Of a DNA stretch of 64,000 nt, positions 32,839 to 41,849 are shown piece by piece (the stretch's first letter is position 1; every line of letters begins with the position of its first letter). The position numbers and the translations under genes are program-made. Location: assembly GCA_041687435.1 (NCBI GenBank), contig JAWLBX010000007.1, positions 1 through 64,000 on the forward strand, given 5' to 3'. The stretch is from JACKII01 sp041687435. GTDB lineage: Bacteria > Pseudomonadota > Alphaproteobacteria > Bin95. The notes under the pieces were generated by a model. That model was given only the letters and a program-made list of their open reading frames with translations. It was not told where the DNA came from and made no database searches.

Positions 32839-35529
32839 TTACTCGTCTGCGATCCGGGAAACTGAAACGACCCGCTCGCCCTCGCCAAGCGAGAACAGGC
32901 GCACGCCGCGGGTAGACCGCCTTGCTATACGGATATCCTGCACGGGCACACGAATCAATTGCCCGCCGTTGGTTACCAGCACCAATCCGTCGCTATCGCT
33001 AACCGGGAATGCCGCACAGACACCCGCACCGGGCATCAAATCCATCAGGTCGATGCCCTTGCCGCCGCGTTTGGTGACGCGATAGTCATAGGCGCTGGTG
33101 CGCTTGCCATAGCCATCGTCGGCGACGGTGAGGATCAATTCTTCCGCCGCGTGCAGTTCCGCAAAACGCTCCTCGTTCAAGGGCTGGTCATCAGCCAAAT
33201 CGCTGGTTTCATCCCGGCGGCGGGCCGCTGCCATGCGCAGATACGCATCGCGGGTTTCCGTATCGATCTCCGCACCATGCAGAATGGTCATGGAAATGAC
33301 CTTATCGCCATCGGCCAGTGCAATTCCTCGGATGCCGGTGGACGCTCGGCCTACGAAAACCCGCACATCGTCGACCGGGAACCGAATTGCTTTGCCATGA
33401 TGGGTGGCGAGCAGAAAGTGAGAGGTCGGCTCCGCCAGGGCGACCCCGATCAGGCTGTCGCCGTCTTCCAGTTTCATCGCAATCTTACCGTTTGCCATCA
33501 CATTGGTAAAATCGGACAACTTGTTGCGGCGGACATTGCCGCTGGCCGTGGCAAACACGATGTCCATGTCTTCCAGGCCGGGCGTATCTTCGTCCGGCAA
33601 CGGCAGAACGGTGGAGATCGTCTCGCCCTGGGACAAGGGCAACAGATTGACCATGGCCTTGCCGCGCGCCTGCGGCGTGCCGATGGGGAGACGATAGGTT
33701 TTCAGCTTGTAAACCATGCCCCGGGACGAGAAGAACAGCACCGGCGCATGTGTGTTGGCGACGAATACGTCGGCGACGAAATCCTCATCGCGGGTGGACA
33801 TGCCCGAACGGCCTTTGCCGCCCCGGCGCTGCTCCCGATAGCTAGTGAGCGGCACACGCTTGATATAGCCTTGGCGGCTCACGGTAATGACCATATCCTC
33901 GCGCTGGATCAGGTCTTCGTCGTCCTGGTCTGCGTCGGCATCCAGGATTTCCGTCCGGCGGTCATTGCCGAACTTGTCCCGAACCGCCTCCAGTTCCTCG
34001 CGCATGATGGTGATGACGCGCTCCTGGCTCCCCAGAATATCGAGGTAGTCCTCGATCAGGCTTACCGTCTCGCGCAGGTCGGTGTCGATCTTCTCCCGCT
34101 CCAGGCCGGTCAGGCGGTGCAGACGCAGGTCAAGAATGGATTGGGCCTGAATCTGGCTGAACTGATAGTTGCCATCATCGCGGGCGGTGGCTCTGTCATC
34201 CACCAGGGCGATCAGGGGCGCCACGTCGCCGGCCGGCCAGAGCCGCTCCATCAGCCGCTCACGCGCGGTGGCCGGATCGGGCGCTTCCCTTATCAGGCGA
34301 ATGACGGCATCCAGATTGGCGACGGCGACGGCCAGCGCCAACAGGGTGTTAGCCCGCTCGCGTGCCTTGCCCAGTTCATAGGCGGTGCGCCGGGTAATGA
34401 CATCTTGGCGGAAGCGAATGAAGGCGTGCAGCACGGCCTTGAGCGGCATCACTTCCGGCCGGCCGCCGTTCAGTGCCAGCATGTTGTAGGCAAAGTGGCT
34501 TTGCACCGGCGTGAAACGAAAAAGCTGGTTCAAGACCACATCGGCCACCGCGTCCCGCTTCAGCTCGACGACGACGCGAATGCCGTGCCGGTCGCTCTCG
34601 TCGCGGAGATCGCTGATGCCTTCGATCAGCTTGAGGTTCACGACCTCCGCAATGCGCTCCACCATTTTGGCTTTGTTGGTCTGGTAGGGAACATCGGTGA
34701 GGATAATGGCTTCGCGGCCGCCGGAACGTTCTTCGATCTCGTGCCGGGCGCGCATGATGACCGAGCCGCGGCCGGTCGTGAAGGCTTGGCGGATGCCACC
34801 GCGCCCCATAACCAGCGCGCCGGTCGGGAAATCCGGGCCGGGCATGATTTCCATCAGCTCATCCAGGCTGATTTCGGGATCATCGAGATAGGCAAGCGTC
34901 GCCGCCACCACCTCCCGCAGGTTGTGCGGCGGAATGTTGGTGGCCATGCCGACGGCAATACCCCCTGCCCCATTCACAAGCAGGTTCGGGAATTGCGCTG
35001 GCAGAACGGTGGGCTCACGCTCGCTTTCATCATAATTGAGCTGAAAATCGACCGTGTCCTTGTCGATATCCGCCAGAAGCGGCTCGGCTGCCTGGGCCAG
35101 ACGCGCCTCTGTATAGCGCATGGCCGCCGCCGGGTCCGCATCCATCGAGCCGAAATTGCCTTGGCCGGAGATCAACGGCAGCCGCATGCTGAATGGCTGC
35201 GCCATGCGCACCAGCGCGTCATAAATCGCGCTGTCACCATGCGGGTGGAATTGCCCCATGACGTCACCGACGATGCGCGCAGACTTGCGATAGGGCCGCG
35301 CCCAGTCATAGCCACCGACCCGCATGGCATAGAGGATGCGCCGGTGCACCGGCTTCAGCCCGTCGCGCACATCCGGTATCGCCCGCGAAACGATCACGCT
35401 CATCGCGTAATCGAGATACGAGCGCTGCATTTCCTCTTCGATGGAAACGGGCGCGATATCGCGGTGCCCGTCCCGGGTTTCGTCGACCAAGAGTACTGTC
35501 CCTTTGCCCAGACCGTATGATCTCAACAT
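32839..35529 (-). CDS. gyrA: DNA gyrase subunit A
   Basis: 896 aa. Cuts and rejoins DNA in negative supercoiling. Breakage domain with VHRRILYAM, the quinolone-target region HPHGDSAIYDALVRMAQPFS (wild-type Ser and Asp at the two classical resistance sites) and the catalytic tyrosine in AAMRYTEARL. The C-terminal pinwheel has the GyrA box QRRGGKG (in YREQRRGGKGRSG), which identifies gyrase rather than topoisomerase IV. Start is uncertain: ATG at 35529, or TTG at 35490 with AAAGGG 9 nt upstream, which would give MVDETRDGHRDI and fits other alphaproteobacterial GyrA better. Confidence 0.97.
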   Translation of the reverse strand: MLRSYGLGKGTVLLVDETRDGHRDIAPVSIEEEMQRSYLDYAMSVIVSRAIPDVRDGLKPVHRRILYAMRVGGYDWARPYRKSARIVGDVMGQFHPHGDSAIYDALVRMAQPFSMRLPLISGQGNFGSMDADPAAAMRYTEARLAQAAEPLLADIDKDTVDFQLNYDESEREPTVLPAQFPNLLVNGAGGIAVGMATNIPPHNLREVVAATLAYLDDPEISLDELMEIMPGPDFPTGALVMGRGGIRQAFTTGRGSVIMRARHEIEERSGGREAIILTDVPYQTNKAKMVERIAEVVNLKLIEGISDLRDESDRHGIRVVVELKRDAVADVVLNQLFRFTPVQSHFAYNMLALNGGRPEVMPLKAVLHAFIRFRQDVITRRTAYELGKARERANTLLALAVAVANLDAVIRLIREAPDPATARERLMERLWPAGDVAPLIALVDDRATARDDGNYQFSQIQAQSILDLRLHRLTGLEREKIDTDLRETVSLIEDYLDILGSQERVITIMREELEAVRDKFGNDRRTEILDADADQDDEDLIQREDMVITVSRQGYIKRVPLTSYREQRRGGKGRSGMSTRDEDFVADVFVANTHAPVLFFSSRGMVYKLKTYRLPIGTPQARGKAMVNLLPLSQGETISTVLPLPDEDTPGLEDMDIVFATASGNVRRNKLSDFTNVMANGKIAMKLEDGDSLIGVALAEPTSHFLLATHHGKAIRFPVDDVRVFVGRASTGIRGIALADGDKVISMTILHGAEIDTETRDAYLRMAAARRRDETSDLADDQPLNEERFAELHAAEELILTVADDGYGKRTSAYDYRVTKRGGKGIDLMDLMPGAGVCAAFPVSDSDGLVLVTNGGQLIRVPVQDIRIARRSTRGVRLFSLGEGERVVSVSRIADE

Positions 35530-35696
35530 CTTGGGGCTCAGCGGCGGGTCGGCCCGCTAAAGATAGTGGAACCTGCGCATCTGTCACCCTGCTGTAACCT
35601 AGCAGGCTAGGGGGCGAATGGCCAGAGGTTAGGCACTTGAACCGGGGCGGCTCCGGGGGATGGTCCGCCGCGGTGTGATTGGGCTCTGAGACACCC

Positions 35697-36233
35697 TCAG
35701 CGTGCAGCGTTTGCCATCGCGCGCAGGTCTTTCGCCTCCATCCCGCGCTGCCAGTAAAGAATGTCGAGCGGTGGCGGCTCCGCGCCTGTGACGATCGACA
35801 GGATGGCATGGGCCTGCCCGCGGTGGTGGGCGTGGTGGTTGAAGAAATGCGCCAGGACAGAGCACAGTTCCTGCGTATGGCCGGCGCCGCTGGTCGTGGC
35901 ATAAGTCACGTCGCCGGCGAACCGTTCGGGCGCCAGACCGGCAATGTACGCCTGGATTCGCTCATCCTCCGCCGCCCTCGCGTCCGCCAGAGTCGCCAGA
36001 TCATCATAGAGGATGGCATCCAGGCGGTTCGGCGAGTCGCCTGTGCCGGTCAGACGCTTCATCCAAATTCGATCTGCAACCAGAATGTGGTTCAGCGTTC
36101 CGTGCAGACTGCGGAAGAACGCGCCAGCATCGCGGCGGTAATCTGCGTCGTTGAGGGCAAAAGCGGCTTCATATAACCGGGCATTCGCCCAGGCATTGTA
36201 ATCGGCCGCTCGGGTAAAGTGCTCTTTCAGCAT
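35697..36233 (-). CDS. DinB family protein
   Basis: 178 aa DinB/YfiT-like four-helix bundle. It begins MLKEHFTRAADYNAWANARLYEA, has LHGTLNHILVADRIW and the histidine cluster HFFNHHAHHRGQAHAIL, whose histidines form the family's metal site. Members are putative thiol-dependent S-transferases or unassigned metalloproteins. It ends ARAMANAAR-like (RAMANAAR). It is divergent from the LysR gene, with 142 nt between, and lies upstream of gyrA on the same strand with a 167-nt gap. Function not known. Confidence 0.85.
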   Translation of the reverse strand: MLKEHFTRAADYNAWANARLYEAAFALNDADYRRDAGAFFRSLHGTLNHILVADRIWMKRLTGTGDSPNRLDAILYDDLATLADARAAEDERIQAYIAGLAPERFAGDVTYATTSGAGHTQELCSVLAHFFNHHAHHRGQAHAILSIVTGAEPPPLDILYWQRGMEAKDLRAMANAAR

Positions 36234-36375
36234 CGTGCCGAGCCTCGCTTGGTCCTGTTTGCAGGTGCGATCATCCTACGGTTTTTGGCTGCGGCGATGG
36301 CGTGAGAAATTCTCGACAGAGGATATCAGAAGTGTTGGATTATCCGCAGTCCAACATGAGAATAATTTGCCGACT

Positions 36376-37320
36376 ATGATCGGAAAACCGTTACCGCTGC
36401 CTACCCTGCCTACCCTGCCTTCCATGCGGGCGCTGCGCGCGTTCACACTGGTCGCGGAGCAAGGCAGCTTTGTTGGGGCGGCGGCGCGCCTGGGCGTGAG
36501 CCGATCGGCAGTTTCGCATCTTGTGGCCGATCTGGAACGCCAACTGGGCGCGCCCCTGTTCTGGCGTGGACCCGACGGCATCCGCCTCACAGATGAAGGT
36601 GCGGCACTGCTGCAGGGCCTGCGCGAGCCGATCGACCGGATCGAAAGCGCCCTCGCCGGTTTTCGTCGCGACCAGCGGGAGGTGCGTCTCAGCACCATTT
36701 CAACTTTCGCCTCATTCTGGCTGATACCCCGCCTGCCCGCCTTTCACGCCGCCCGGCCGGAAGTGCGGGTTGCAGTCTCGACCTCGGTGCAAGTGGCGGA
36801 TTTTGAACGATCCGGCCTCGATTGCGCCATCCGACATGGCCGCGGCGGTTGGGATGGCCTCGATTCAACCCTGCTATTTCATGAATCGCTGGTCGCGGTC
36901 GGCCTGCCGTCGATCATCGCTGCAGCCAGGCCGGGTGAGCTGGGCGGCCTGCTGCATGAAACGCGGGTGATTGGCGTTTCGACTCGCCCGGACGATCTGC
37001 GCACCTGGTGGCAGGGGGCTGGGCTTGATGGCCCACTGCCGCAACCTGCCCTGACCGTGGAAACCCGTGCGCAGGCGATAGCCGGTGCGCTTGCCGGGGC
37101 CGGTATTGCGTTGGCGGATCCGCGGCTGATTCAGTCAAACACCCAGGCGCGAACGCTGGCCATCCTGCCCTTGCCGTCTGTGCCGCTGGCGACAGGCTAT
37201 CACTTCGTGACCCCGCCGCGCTCACGCAGCCGCAAGAATGTGCAACTGCTGAAGCAGTGGGTGCTGGCCGAGGCTGCTAGGGAAGCGGTGGACCTACCGG
37301 CGTTGGAGGCGGGCTGTTAA
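36376..37320 (+). CDS. LysR-family transcriptional regulator, GcvA-like
   Basis: 314 aa. N-terminal winged HTH SMRALRAFTLVAEQGSFVGAAARLGVSRSAVSHLVADLERQLGAPLF (residues about 18-65) followed by a periplasmic-binding-like effector domain. GcvA-like N-terminus. The start at 36376 gives the usual short leader before the HTH; a frame back to 36235 overlaps the divergent DinB promoter and is rejected. Candidate targets are the divergent DinB gene and the MFS/DUF35/thiolase operon converging on its 3' end. No effector can be inferred. Confidence 0.9.
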   Translation: MIGKPLPLPTLPTLPSMRALRAFTLVAEQGSFVGAAARLGVSRSAVSHLVADLERQLGAPLFWRGPDGIRLTDEGAALLQGLREPIDRIESALAGFRRDQREVRLSTISTFASFWLIPRLPAFHAARPEVRVAVSTSVQVADFERSGLDCAIRHGRGGWDGLDSTLLFHESLVAVGLPSIIAAARPGELGGLLHETRVIGVSTRPDDLRTWWQGAGLDGPLPQPALTVETRAQAIAGALAGAGIALADPRLIQSNTQARTLAILPLPSVPLATGYHFVTPPRSRSRKNVQLLKQWVLAEAAREAVDLPALEAGC

Positions 37321-37339
37321 CATGGCCAGCGCGTTATTT

Positions 37340-38575
37340 TCAGGGTAAGCGCGGCGCCCTTGCACGACCAAGGGCGATCAGACCAACGATACACAAAACG
37401 CCCAGCACCGCGAATCCAGCGGTCGCCGGAATCACCAGATCATAGCCACCAGCCTGCCAAATCAGCGACCCGATATGCGGAGCAAACGCAAACCCGACCA
37501 AATACGGCAAGGCCAGCCAGCCGGCTATGGCTCCATACCCGGTTCGGCCCAGGAATTCTGCGGTAATTGCCGGCTTGATGATGCTGGTCAGCCCGTAAGC
37601 AGCACCCTGGAAGATCGCAAAGCCGAATGCCAGGGACGGCGAAGCCCCTGCCATCAAGAGCAGAAACGACGCGACCACAACGCCGGTAAACGCGAACCCA
37701 GCCACCCCCAGCGTGCTGACATGCCGTTCCACCATTGCGAGTACGACCCGCCCGGCAACCTGCATCGGCCCGATCGTGGAAGCGACAACCACGGCTGTTG
37801 CCTCCGGAATGTTTCGCTCCGTCAGCAATGGCATGATGTGGTTCAACAGAATTCCGTGATTGAGCGCCATCAACGGAAACGCCAGTGCGATGATCCAGAA
37901 TTGCGGCTTGCGCAGGGCAGCCATCAGCGCCGCCCGGTTCTCTGCCTTTGGCGTGGGCCTAGCCAGTTCACCGGCCGCCTCTTCGAGCAAGGCCGCACCG
38001 GCATACAGCATCGGCGCGGCCAGGCCGACAGCAGCCGCGGCGAACACAAGCGCCGTGGTGCGCCAGTCCGTGGCCTCTACCAGAGACGCGGCCGAGAGAA
38101 AGCTGACGGTGGAGGCAAAGCCGGCCATCAGAGTGATTCGCGTAATCGCCGGGCGGGCATGAGCGCCCTTGGCCCGGGTGACGACCGAGAAGCAGGGTTC
38201 GTAGAGGCAGAAGGCCTGCGCGGCACCCATCACCACCCAGGCAGCGAGATAAGTGGCGACCGTCTCCGCCTGCGAAAGTCCGGCCAGGCCCAGCCCGCCG
38301 ACCAACGCGCCCAGGCCCAGCACCCGCCGCCCGTGCCCGGCATCGATCAGCCGCCCGGCCACGGGCGAAGCCAGCGCCGCCACCAGGATCGCCAAGGTCA
38401 GGCCCAGGGTGAGATCTGCCTTCTCCCAACCCAGGTCACGCTCCCAGGGCAACAGCAGGGCCGCAAACACATAGAAAATGCAAGCCCAGATAATCGTTTC
38501 GCCCAGCCCCAGAAGCCAGACGCCGATGGCTGCCGCCCGGTCAGGCCGGGCAGACGCGAAAGCGCTGAAAGTCAT
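37340..38575 (-). CDS. MFS transporter
   Basis: 411 aa with about 12 hydrophobic segments and a central cytoplasmic loop (near EEAAGELARPTPKAENR). A GRLIDAGHGRRV-like loop between TM2 and TM3 (PVAGRLIDAGHGRRVLG) is the major-facilitator signature region. Third gene of a minus-strand unit, 9 nt after the DUF35 gene, so it probably moves the substrate or product of the thiolase-like enzyme. Substrate and direction are unknown. Confidence 0.9.
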   Translation of the reverse strand: MTFSAFASARPDRAAAIGVWLLGLGETIIWACIFYVFAALLLPWERDLGWEKADLTLGLTLAILVAALASPVAGRLIDAGHGRRVLGLGALVGGLGLAGLSQAETVATYLAAWVVMGAAQAFCLYEPCFSVVTRAKGAHARPAITRITLMAGFASTVSFLSAASLVEATDWRTTALVFAAAAVGLAAPMLYAGAALLEEAAGELARPTPKAENRAALMAALRKPQFWIIALAFPLMALNHGILLNHIMPLLTERNIPEATAVVVASTIGPMQVAGRVVLAMVERHVSTLGVAGFAFTGVVVASFLLLMAGASPSLAFGFAIFQGAAYGLTSIIKPAITAEFLGRTGYGAIAGWLALPYLVGFAFAPHIGSLIWQAGGYDLVIPATAGFAVLGVLCIVGLIALGRARAPRLP

Positions 38576-38584
38576 GGCGAGTTG

Positions 38585-38986
38585 TTATGCCGGCTTGAAC
38601 ATTGGCAGAGTCACGTCTTCCGTCACGTCATCGAAGCAGATCTTGACCGGCATACCGATCCGCACGCTTTCCGGATCGCAATCGACGATATTCGTCATCA
38701 TGCGGGGGCCCTCCGCGAGCTCCACGATTGCCAGAACAAACGGCGTCTTCGCCGCAAAACCCGGATGACCGGCGCGATAGTTAACGGAGTATGAATAAAC
38801 AGTGGCGTTGCCGGACGCCTCTTCCCACTCCAAATTGCTGGAAAGGCAGTGGCTGCACACGCCGCGCGGGTAGAACTGGTGCTGGCCGCAGTCACCGCAT
38901 TTCTGGAGAACGAAACGGTGCTCCTTGGCGGCCTGCCAGTAAGGTTCCGTATCCTGATAGGGCTTCGGCAGGGGAATCTGGCTCAT
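38585..38986 (-). CDS. DUF35 OB-fold/zinc-ribbon acyl-CoA-binding protein
   Basis: 133 aa. N-terminal rubredoxin-like zinc ribbon C-x2-C-x11-C-x2-C (CGDCGQHQFYPRGVCSHC) and a C-terminal OB-fold. DUF35 proteins pair with thiolase-superfamily enzymes and hydratases and help bind acyl-CoA; ChsH2-Ltp2 in steroid side-chain degradation is the best known case. GGGAGG precedes the ATG at 38986. Only 2 nt separate it from the stop of the thiolase-like gene, so the two products are very likely partners. Confidence 0.9.
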   Translation of the reverse strand: MSQIPLPKPYQDTEPYWQAAKEHRFVLQKCGDCGQHQFYPRGVCSHCLSSNLEWEEASGNATVYSYSVNYRAGHPGFAAKTPFVLAIVELAEGPRMMTNIVDCDPESVRIGMPVKICFDDVTEDVTLPMFKPA

Positions 38987-38988
38987 GA

Positions 38989-40158
38989 TTATTCCCTCCC
39001 GAGAATGATGGTGCCTGTGGATGAAAGCACGCCGCCGGTGCCGTTCGCCAGCGCGACCTCTGCGCCCCCGACCTGTCGCGGCCCGCACTCACCGCGCAAC
39101 TGCCGCACCGCCTCGATCACCGTGAAAATGCCGAACATGCCGGGGTGGGTGTAGCTGAGCGCGCCGCCCTGGGTGTTCATCGGAAAATCGCCTCCGGGCG
39201 CCGTACGCTGATTCTCTACGAACGCCCCGCCCTCCCCCTTTTTGCAGAAACCCAGGCTTTCCAATGTCAGCAGCACTGTAATGGTGAAGCTGTCGTAAAT
39301 CTCTGCCACGTCAATATCCGCATGCGAGACCCCTGCCCGCTCGAACGCCAGCCGGCCGCTGATTTTGGCGGCTGTTTCGGTCAGGTCCGGCATCTGGCTG
39401 ATCATGCGGTGCGTGTGCGCCTCACCCGTGCCCAGCACGCTGACTGGGCGTTTCTTTAGATCGCGGGCGCGTTCCATGGAAGTCAGAACCACCGCGCCGC
39501 CCGCGTCCGTCACCAGGCAGCAATCCAGCAGGTGCAAGGGTGAGGCGATCATGCGGGAGTTCAGCACGTCCTCAATCGTGATCGGGTCGCGCATGCGGGC
39601 GAGCGGGTTCAGGCTGGCCCACTTGCGCGTCGCCACCGCGATTTCCGCCAACTGCTCGGACGTGGTGCCGTACTCGTGCATGTGCCGCTGCGCCGCCAGG
39701 GCATAGCTGCCGACGGTGGAAACACCGTAGGGCTCCTCGAACTGGGCCGGGCCGAAGACCGTTTCCTTGCCAGACACCGGCCCCGCCTTGCCGCCGCGAT
39801 CGGAGATATTGGTGGAACCGTGGCAAATCAGGGCGACATTACAGAGACCGGTCGCAATCGCCATCGCCGCATGCTCGACATAGGCCACGAACGAGGAGCC
39901 TCCGATGGAGGTTGAGTCGGTATAACGGGGTTTGATGCCCATATACTCCGCCATCAGCATAGAGGAAAACTCGCCGCCCTCCGTAATGATGGTGGTGAAA
40001 ACGCCGTCCACGTCGTCCTTGGTCAACCCAGCCTCATCCAGCGCCTTCTTGCTGGCCTCAGCAGAGAGCTGGAACTTGCTTTTGTGCGGTACGCGGCCAA
40101 TGTCGCTCTCTGCAACACCGGCAATCGCCACCTTGCGGTAAAGGTTATTCAGGTCCAA
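38989..40158 (-). CDS. thiolase-fold protein lacking the catalytic cysteines, DUF35 partner
   Basis: 389 aa in the SCP2-thiolase/acetyl-CoA acetyltransferase group. The usual nucleophile motif NxCAxG is replaced by STSIGGSSF (no Cys), and the second catalytic Cys motif near the C-terminus is NGTGGVLS; the histidine element appears as SYTHPGMFG. It therefore should not be a normal thiolase and more likely binds acyl-CoA or acts as an aldolase, as Ltp2 does with its DUF35 partner. The best start is TTG at 40158, with AAGGAGG 9 nt upstream; an ATG-less extension to 40212 is not needed. Followed by the DUF35 and MFS genes. Confidence 0.87.
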   Translation of the reverse strand: MDLNNLYRKVAIAGVAESDIGRVPHKSKFQLSAEASKKALDEAGLTKDDVDGVFTTIITEGGEFSSMLMAEYMGIKPRYTDSTSIGGSSFVAYVEHAAMAIATGLCNVALICHGSTNISDRGGKAGPVSGKETVFGPAQFEEPYGVSTVGSYALAAQRHMHEYGTTSEQLAEIAVATRKWASLNPLARMRDPITIEDVLNSRMIASPLHLLDCCLVTDAGGAVVLTSMERARDLKKRPVSVLGTGEAHTHRMISQMPDLTETAAKISGRLAFERAGVSHADIDVAEIYDSFTITVLLTLESLGFCKKGEGGAFVENQRTAPGGDFPMNTQGGALSYTHPGMFGIFTVIEAVRQLRGECGPRQVGGAEVALANGTGGVLSSTGTIILGRE

Positions 40159-40245
40159 AGGGCGGGTCCTCCTTCGTTTTCCGGGCCAGCGCGGCCGAAC
40201 GTTTGGCCGCAAGTTTACGCCCGTTGCCGTAAAACGATAGGGGGA

Positions 40246-40533
40246 TCAGCGCCGGCGGAACAGAATGAGCAGGATAAGGCCAATGCCAGCCAACGTGGCC
40301 ATGGCCGGCCACAGCAATACGGTCTGAAGGCCAGGGTCCCAAATGACCGGCGACAGATAGCGCTGAACAACCGCCTGCAGCAGGTTAAGACTGTCGCGAT
40401 GCACCTGAAACCAGATCTCTCCGCCGCTGGAAAAACGAAAGATGCCGGATTCATGCCACAGCACTGCATCCCGGATTGCAATGATCGCCCCCGCCAGGAC
40501 GAAAACCCAACCGATCAAACGCCCGAAAAGCAT
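40246..40533 (-). CDS. small two-pass membrane protein, hypothetical
   Basis: 95 aa from the ATG at 40533 (MLFGRLIGWVFVLAGAIIAIRDAV), where GGTGG lies about 7 nt upstream; ATG 40566 and TTG 40572 are alternatives in the same frame. Two hydrophobic segments (residues about 4-22 and 73-92) flank a polar loop with DSLNLLQAVVQRYLSPVIWDP. I recognise this loop from uncharacterised alphaproteobacterial membrane proteins of the same length, but no function is known. It stands alone between the thiolase-like gene and the tRNA-Ser. Confidence 0.7.
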   Translation of the reverse strand: MLFGRLIGWVFVLAGAIIAIRDAVLWHESGIFRFSSGGEIWFQVHRDSLNLLQAVVQRYLSPVIWDPGLQTVLLWPAMATLAGIGLILLILFRRR

Positions 40534-40672
40534 AGTTTTCCACCCCGCCGAACCGTGAACCGTCATTTTCAATGAAACTGCGACACCTTGCCGGGAGATT
40601 TCGCAACCGGCGATGCGGCACGGCGTTGCGCCCGCGCCGCATCGTGGCTATGTTGCGCCCCTCGTTCCTAAA

Positions 40673-40763
40673 GGGGAGGTGGCCGAGTGGTTGAAGGCGC
40701 ACGCCTGGAACGCGTGTATACGGTAACCCCGTATCGTGGGTTCGAATCCCACCCTCTCCGCCA
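40673..40763 (+). tRNA. tRNA-Ser, anticodon GGA
   Basis: 91 nt, class II. Acceptor GGGGAGG pairs with CCTCTCC (one G-U), anticodon loop CTGGAAC with GGA, long variable arm (TATACGGTAACCCCGTATC), T-arm GTGGGTTCGAATCCCAC, discriminator G and encoded CCA. Reads UCC/UCU. The DNA immediately downstream drops sharply in GC content. Confidence 0.97.
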
Positions 40764-41001
40764 TTTCTACCTGATTTTATTGTGAAATTTCCGCTTATAG
40801 CGTTGCGTTCCCCCAATGGCTCCCCGATAGAGGGGTTGCTATCCCCAACTTCTCACAAATAAATTAAATAATGTACCCGAGCGCCAAAGGTGCGGGCGCC
40901 AAATCGCCAAATGCGGGTCCGGTTGACTGAATGAGCCTTGCTATGTGATGCTGATTAAGTCGGAAGCGTGCCGACCCGTTATACGAGTCACATATCTGAA
41001 T

Positions 41002-41451
41002 ATGATATGCCGTTTTTCAGCAATTGCCATCATGTGCATGGTCGTGGCGTTACCGGCTCAGGCTGCTGAGTTGAAGCCGCTGCAAGAGTTGCCCGGCACA
41101 GCTGCGCCTTACATCCCAACCAGATGCGCAGCGTTGACACAAGCATTGATGGAGTGGGTTGGAAAGGATCGGATTGGTAGCAAAGATTGGTCTGTAATGG
41201 AGAGTGGATTAGTTGCGAATTTGATGATGGCATCAAATCTGTCCAAAAAGAATGGCATGGATGGTTCTGATGAATATATCATGAATATAATTTTGCGTGA
41301 TGTGCGGAATATTGCGAATTTGTATATAGATCGGTTCAAAAATAACTACGCAATTCAAGGCGAGGCTTTTGCAAATGATAGAGTTATGATTCTAGATATG
41401 TTTTTTTGTAAAGAGGTCACGGAAAATTCTTATTCTAAATTTGAGAATTGA
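41002..41451 (+). CDS. secreted hypothetical protein in a low-GC patch
   Basis: 149 aa. A clean Sec signal (MICRFSAIAIMCMVVALPAQA-AE) is followed by a mature domain of about 125 residues with two cysteines (one in PTRCAALTQ, one in MFFCKEV near the C-terminus) that could form a disulphide. The codon use is markedly more AT-rich than neighbours. Start at 41002 is chosen because the signal peptide begins there; a longer frame to 40945 exists and neither has a strong ribosome site. It resembles nothing I can name. Position next to tRNA-Ser plus composition suggest horizontal gain. Confidence 0.65.
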   Translation: MICRFSAIAIMCMVVALPAQAAELKPLQELPGTAAPYIPTRCAALTQALMEWVGKDRIGSKDWSVMESGLVANLMMASNLSKKNGMDGSDEYIMNIILRDVRNIANLYIDRFKNNYAIQGEAFANDRVMILDMFFCKEVTENSYSKFEN

Positions 41452-41849
41452 ATATATTATAGTGATCTTGTGTGATTACGTTAAGATCGGCTCCCGCTTT
41501 TTAACGATATAGCCTCAGGGATATTTTGTGTCGCTAGCAGGCAAGCGTCGGTGACGTGGTACCGTCTCAAAGGCCCGGCAATTAGGGAATTTCGCGCTAA
41601 AGTACTGACAAGTCGACGTTATTTTGCTTCTTGAGTGTGCCTTAACCTCTAAAACGGCGCTTTTCCCTGTATTTTCGCTGTTTAACAGGCGGCCGCATCG
41701 GAGACGAGTTCGCAGCAGACTGCCTGCACCGCCATGCCAGCGAACCTTCTGACATCCCCCGTCATTGCCAATTTTGCGCGCGCGCATTGCATTGACACCG
41801 ATGGCCTCCGGTTGCCATTCTGACCGTCCAATCAGGAGGAAATCACGAT
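41452..41849. other. intergenic region, low-GC patch continuing then normal leader
   Basis: About 400 bp without a supported gene. The left third remains AT-rich; the rest returns to normal composition. A minus-strand frame at 41515-41787 has no ribosome site or recognisable domain. The right end carries the AGGAGG of the next gene (41836-41841). No repeat of the tRNA-Ser 3' end was found here by eye. Confidence 0.5.

Noticed and set aside
33900..35300. Quinolone-resistance substitutions in gyrA
   Set aside because: The determinant region reads HPHGDSAIYD, with the wild-type Ser and Asp.
32959..35520. An 853-codon open frame on the plus strand opposite gyrA
   Set aside because: It mirrors gyrA codon by codon, has no domain, and arises from the high GC at third positions of the real gene.
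41515..41787. 90-codon minus-strand frame in the intergenic region
   Set aside because: No ribosome site, no domain, and it crosses the shift in base composition; more likely a chance frame or a decayed fragment.
40740..41849. Attachment-site duplication flanking the low-GC patch
   Set aside because: I looked for a copy of the tRNA-Ser 3' end downstream and found none by eye, so no att sites are claimed.
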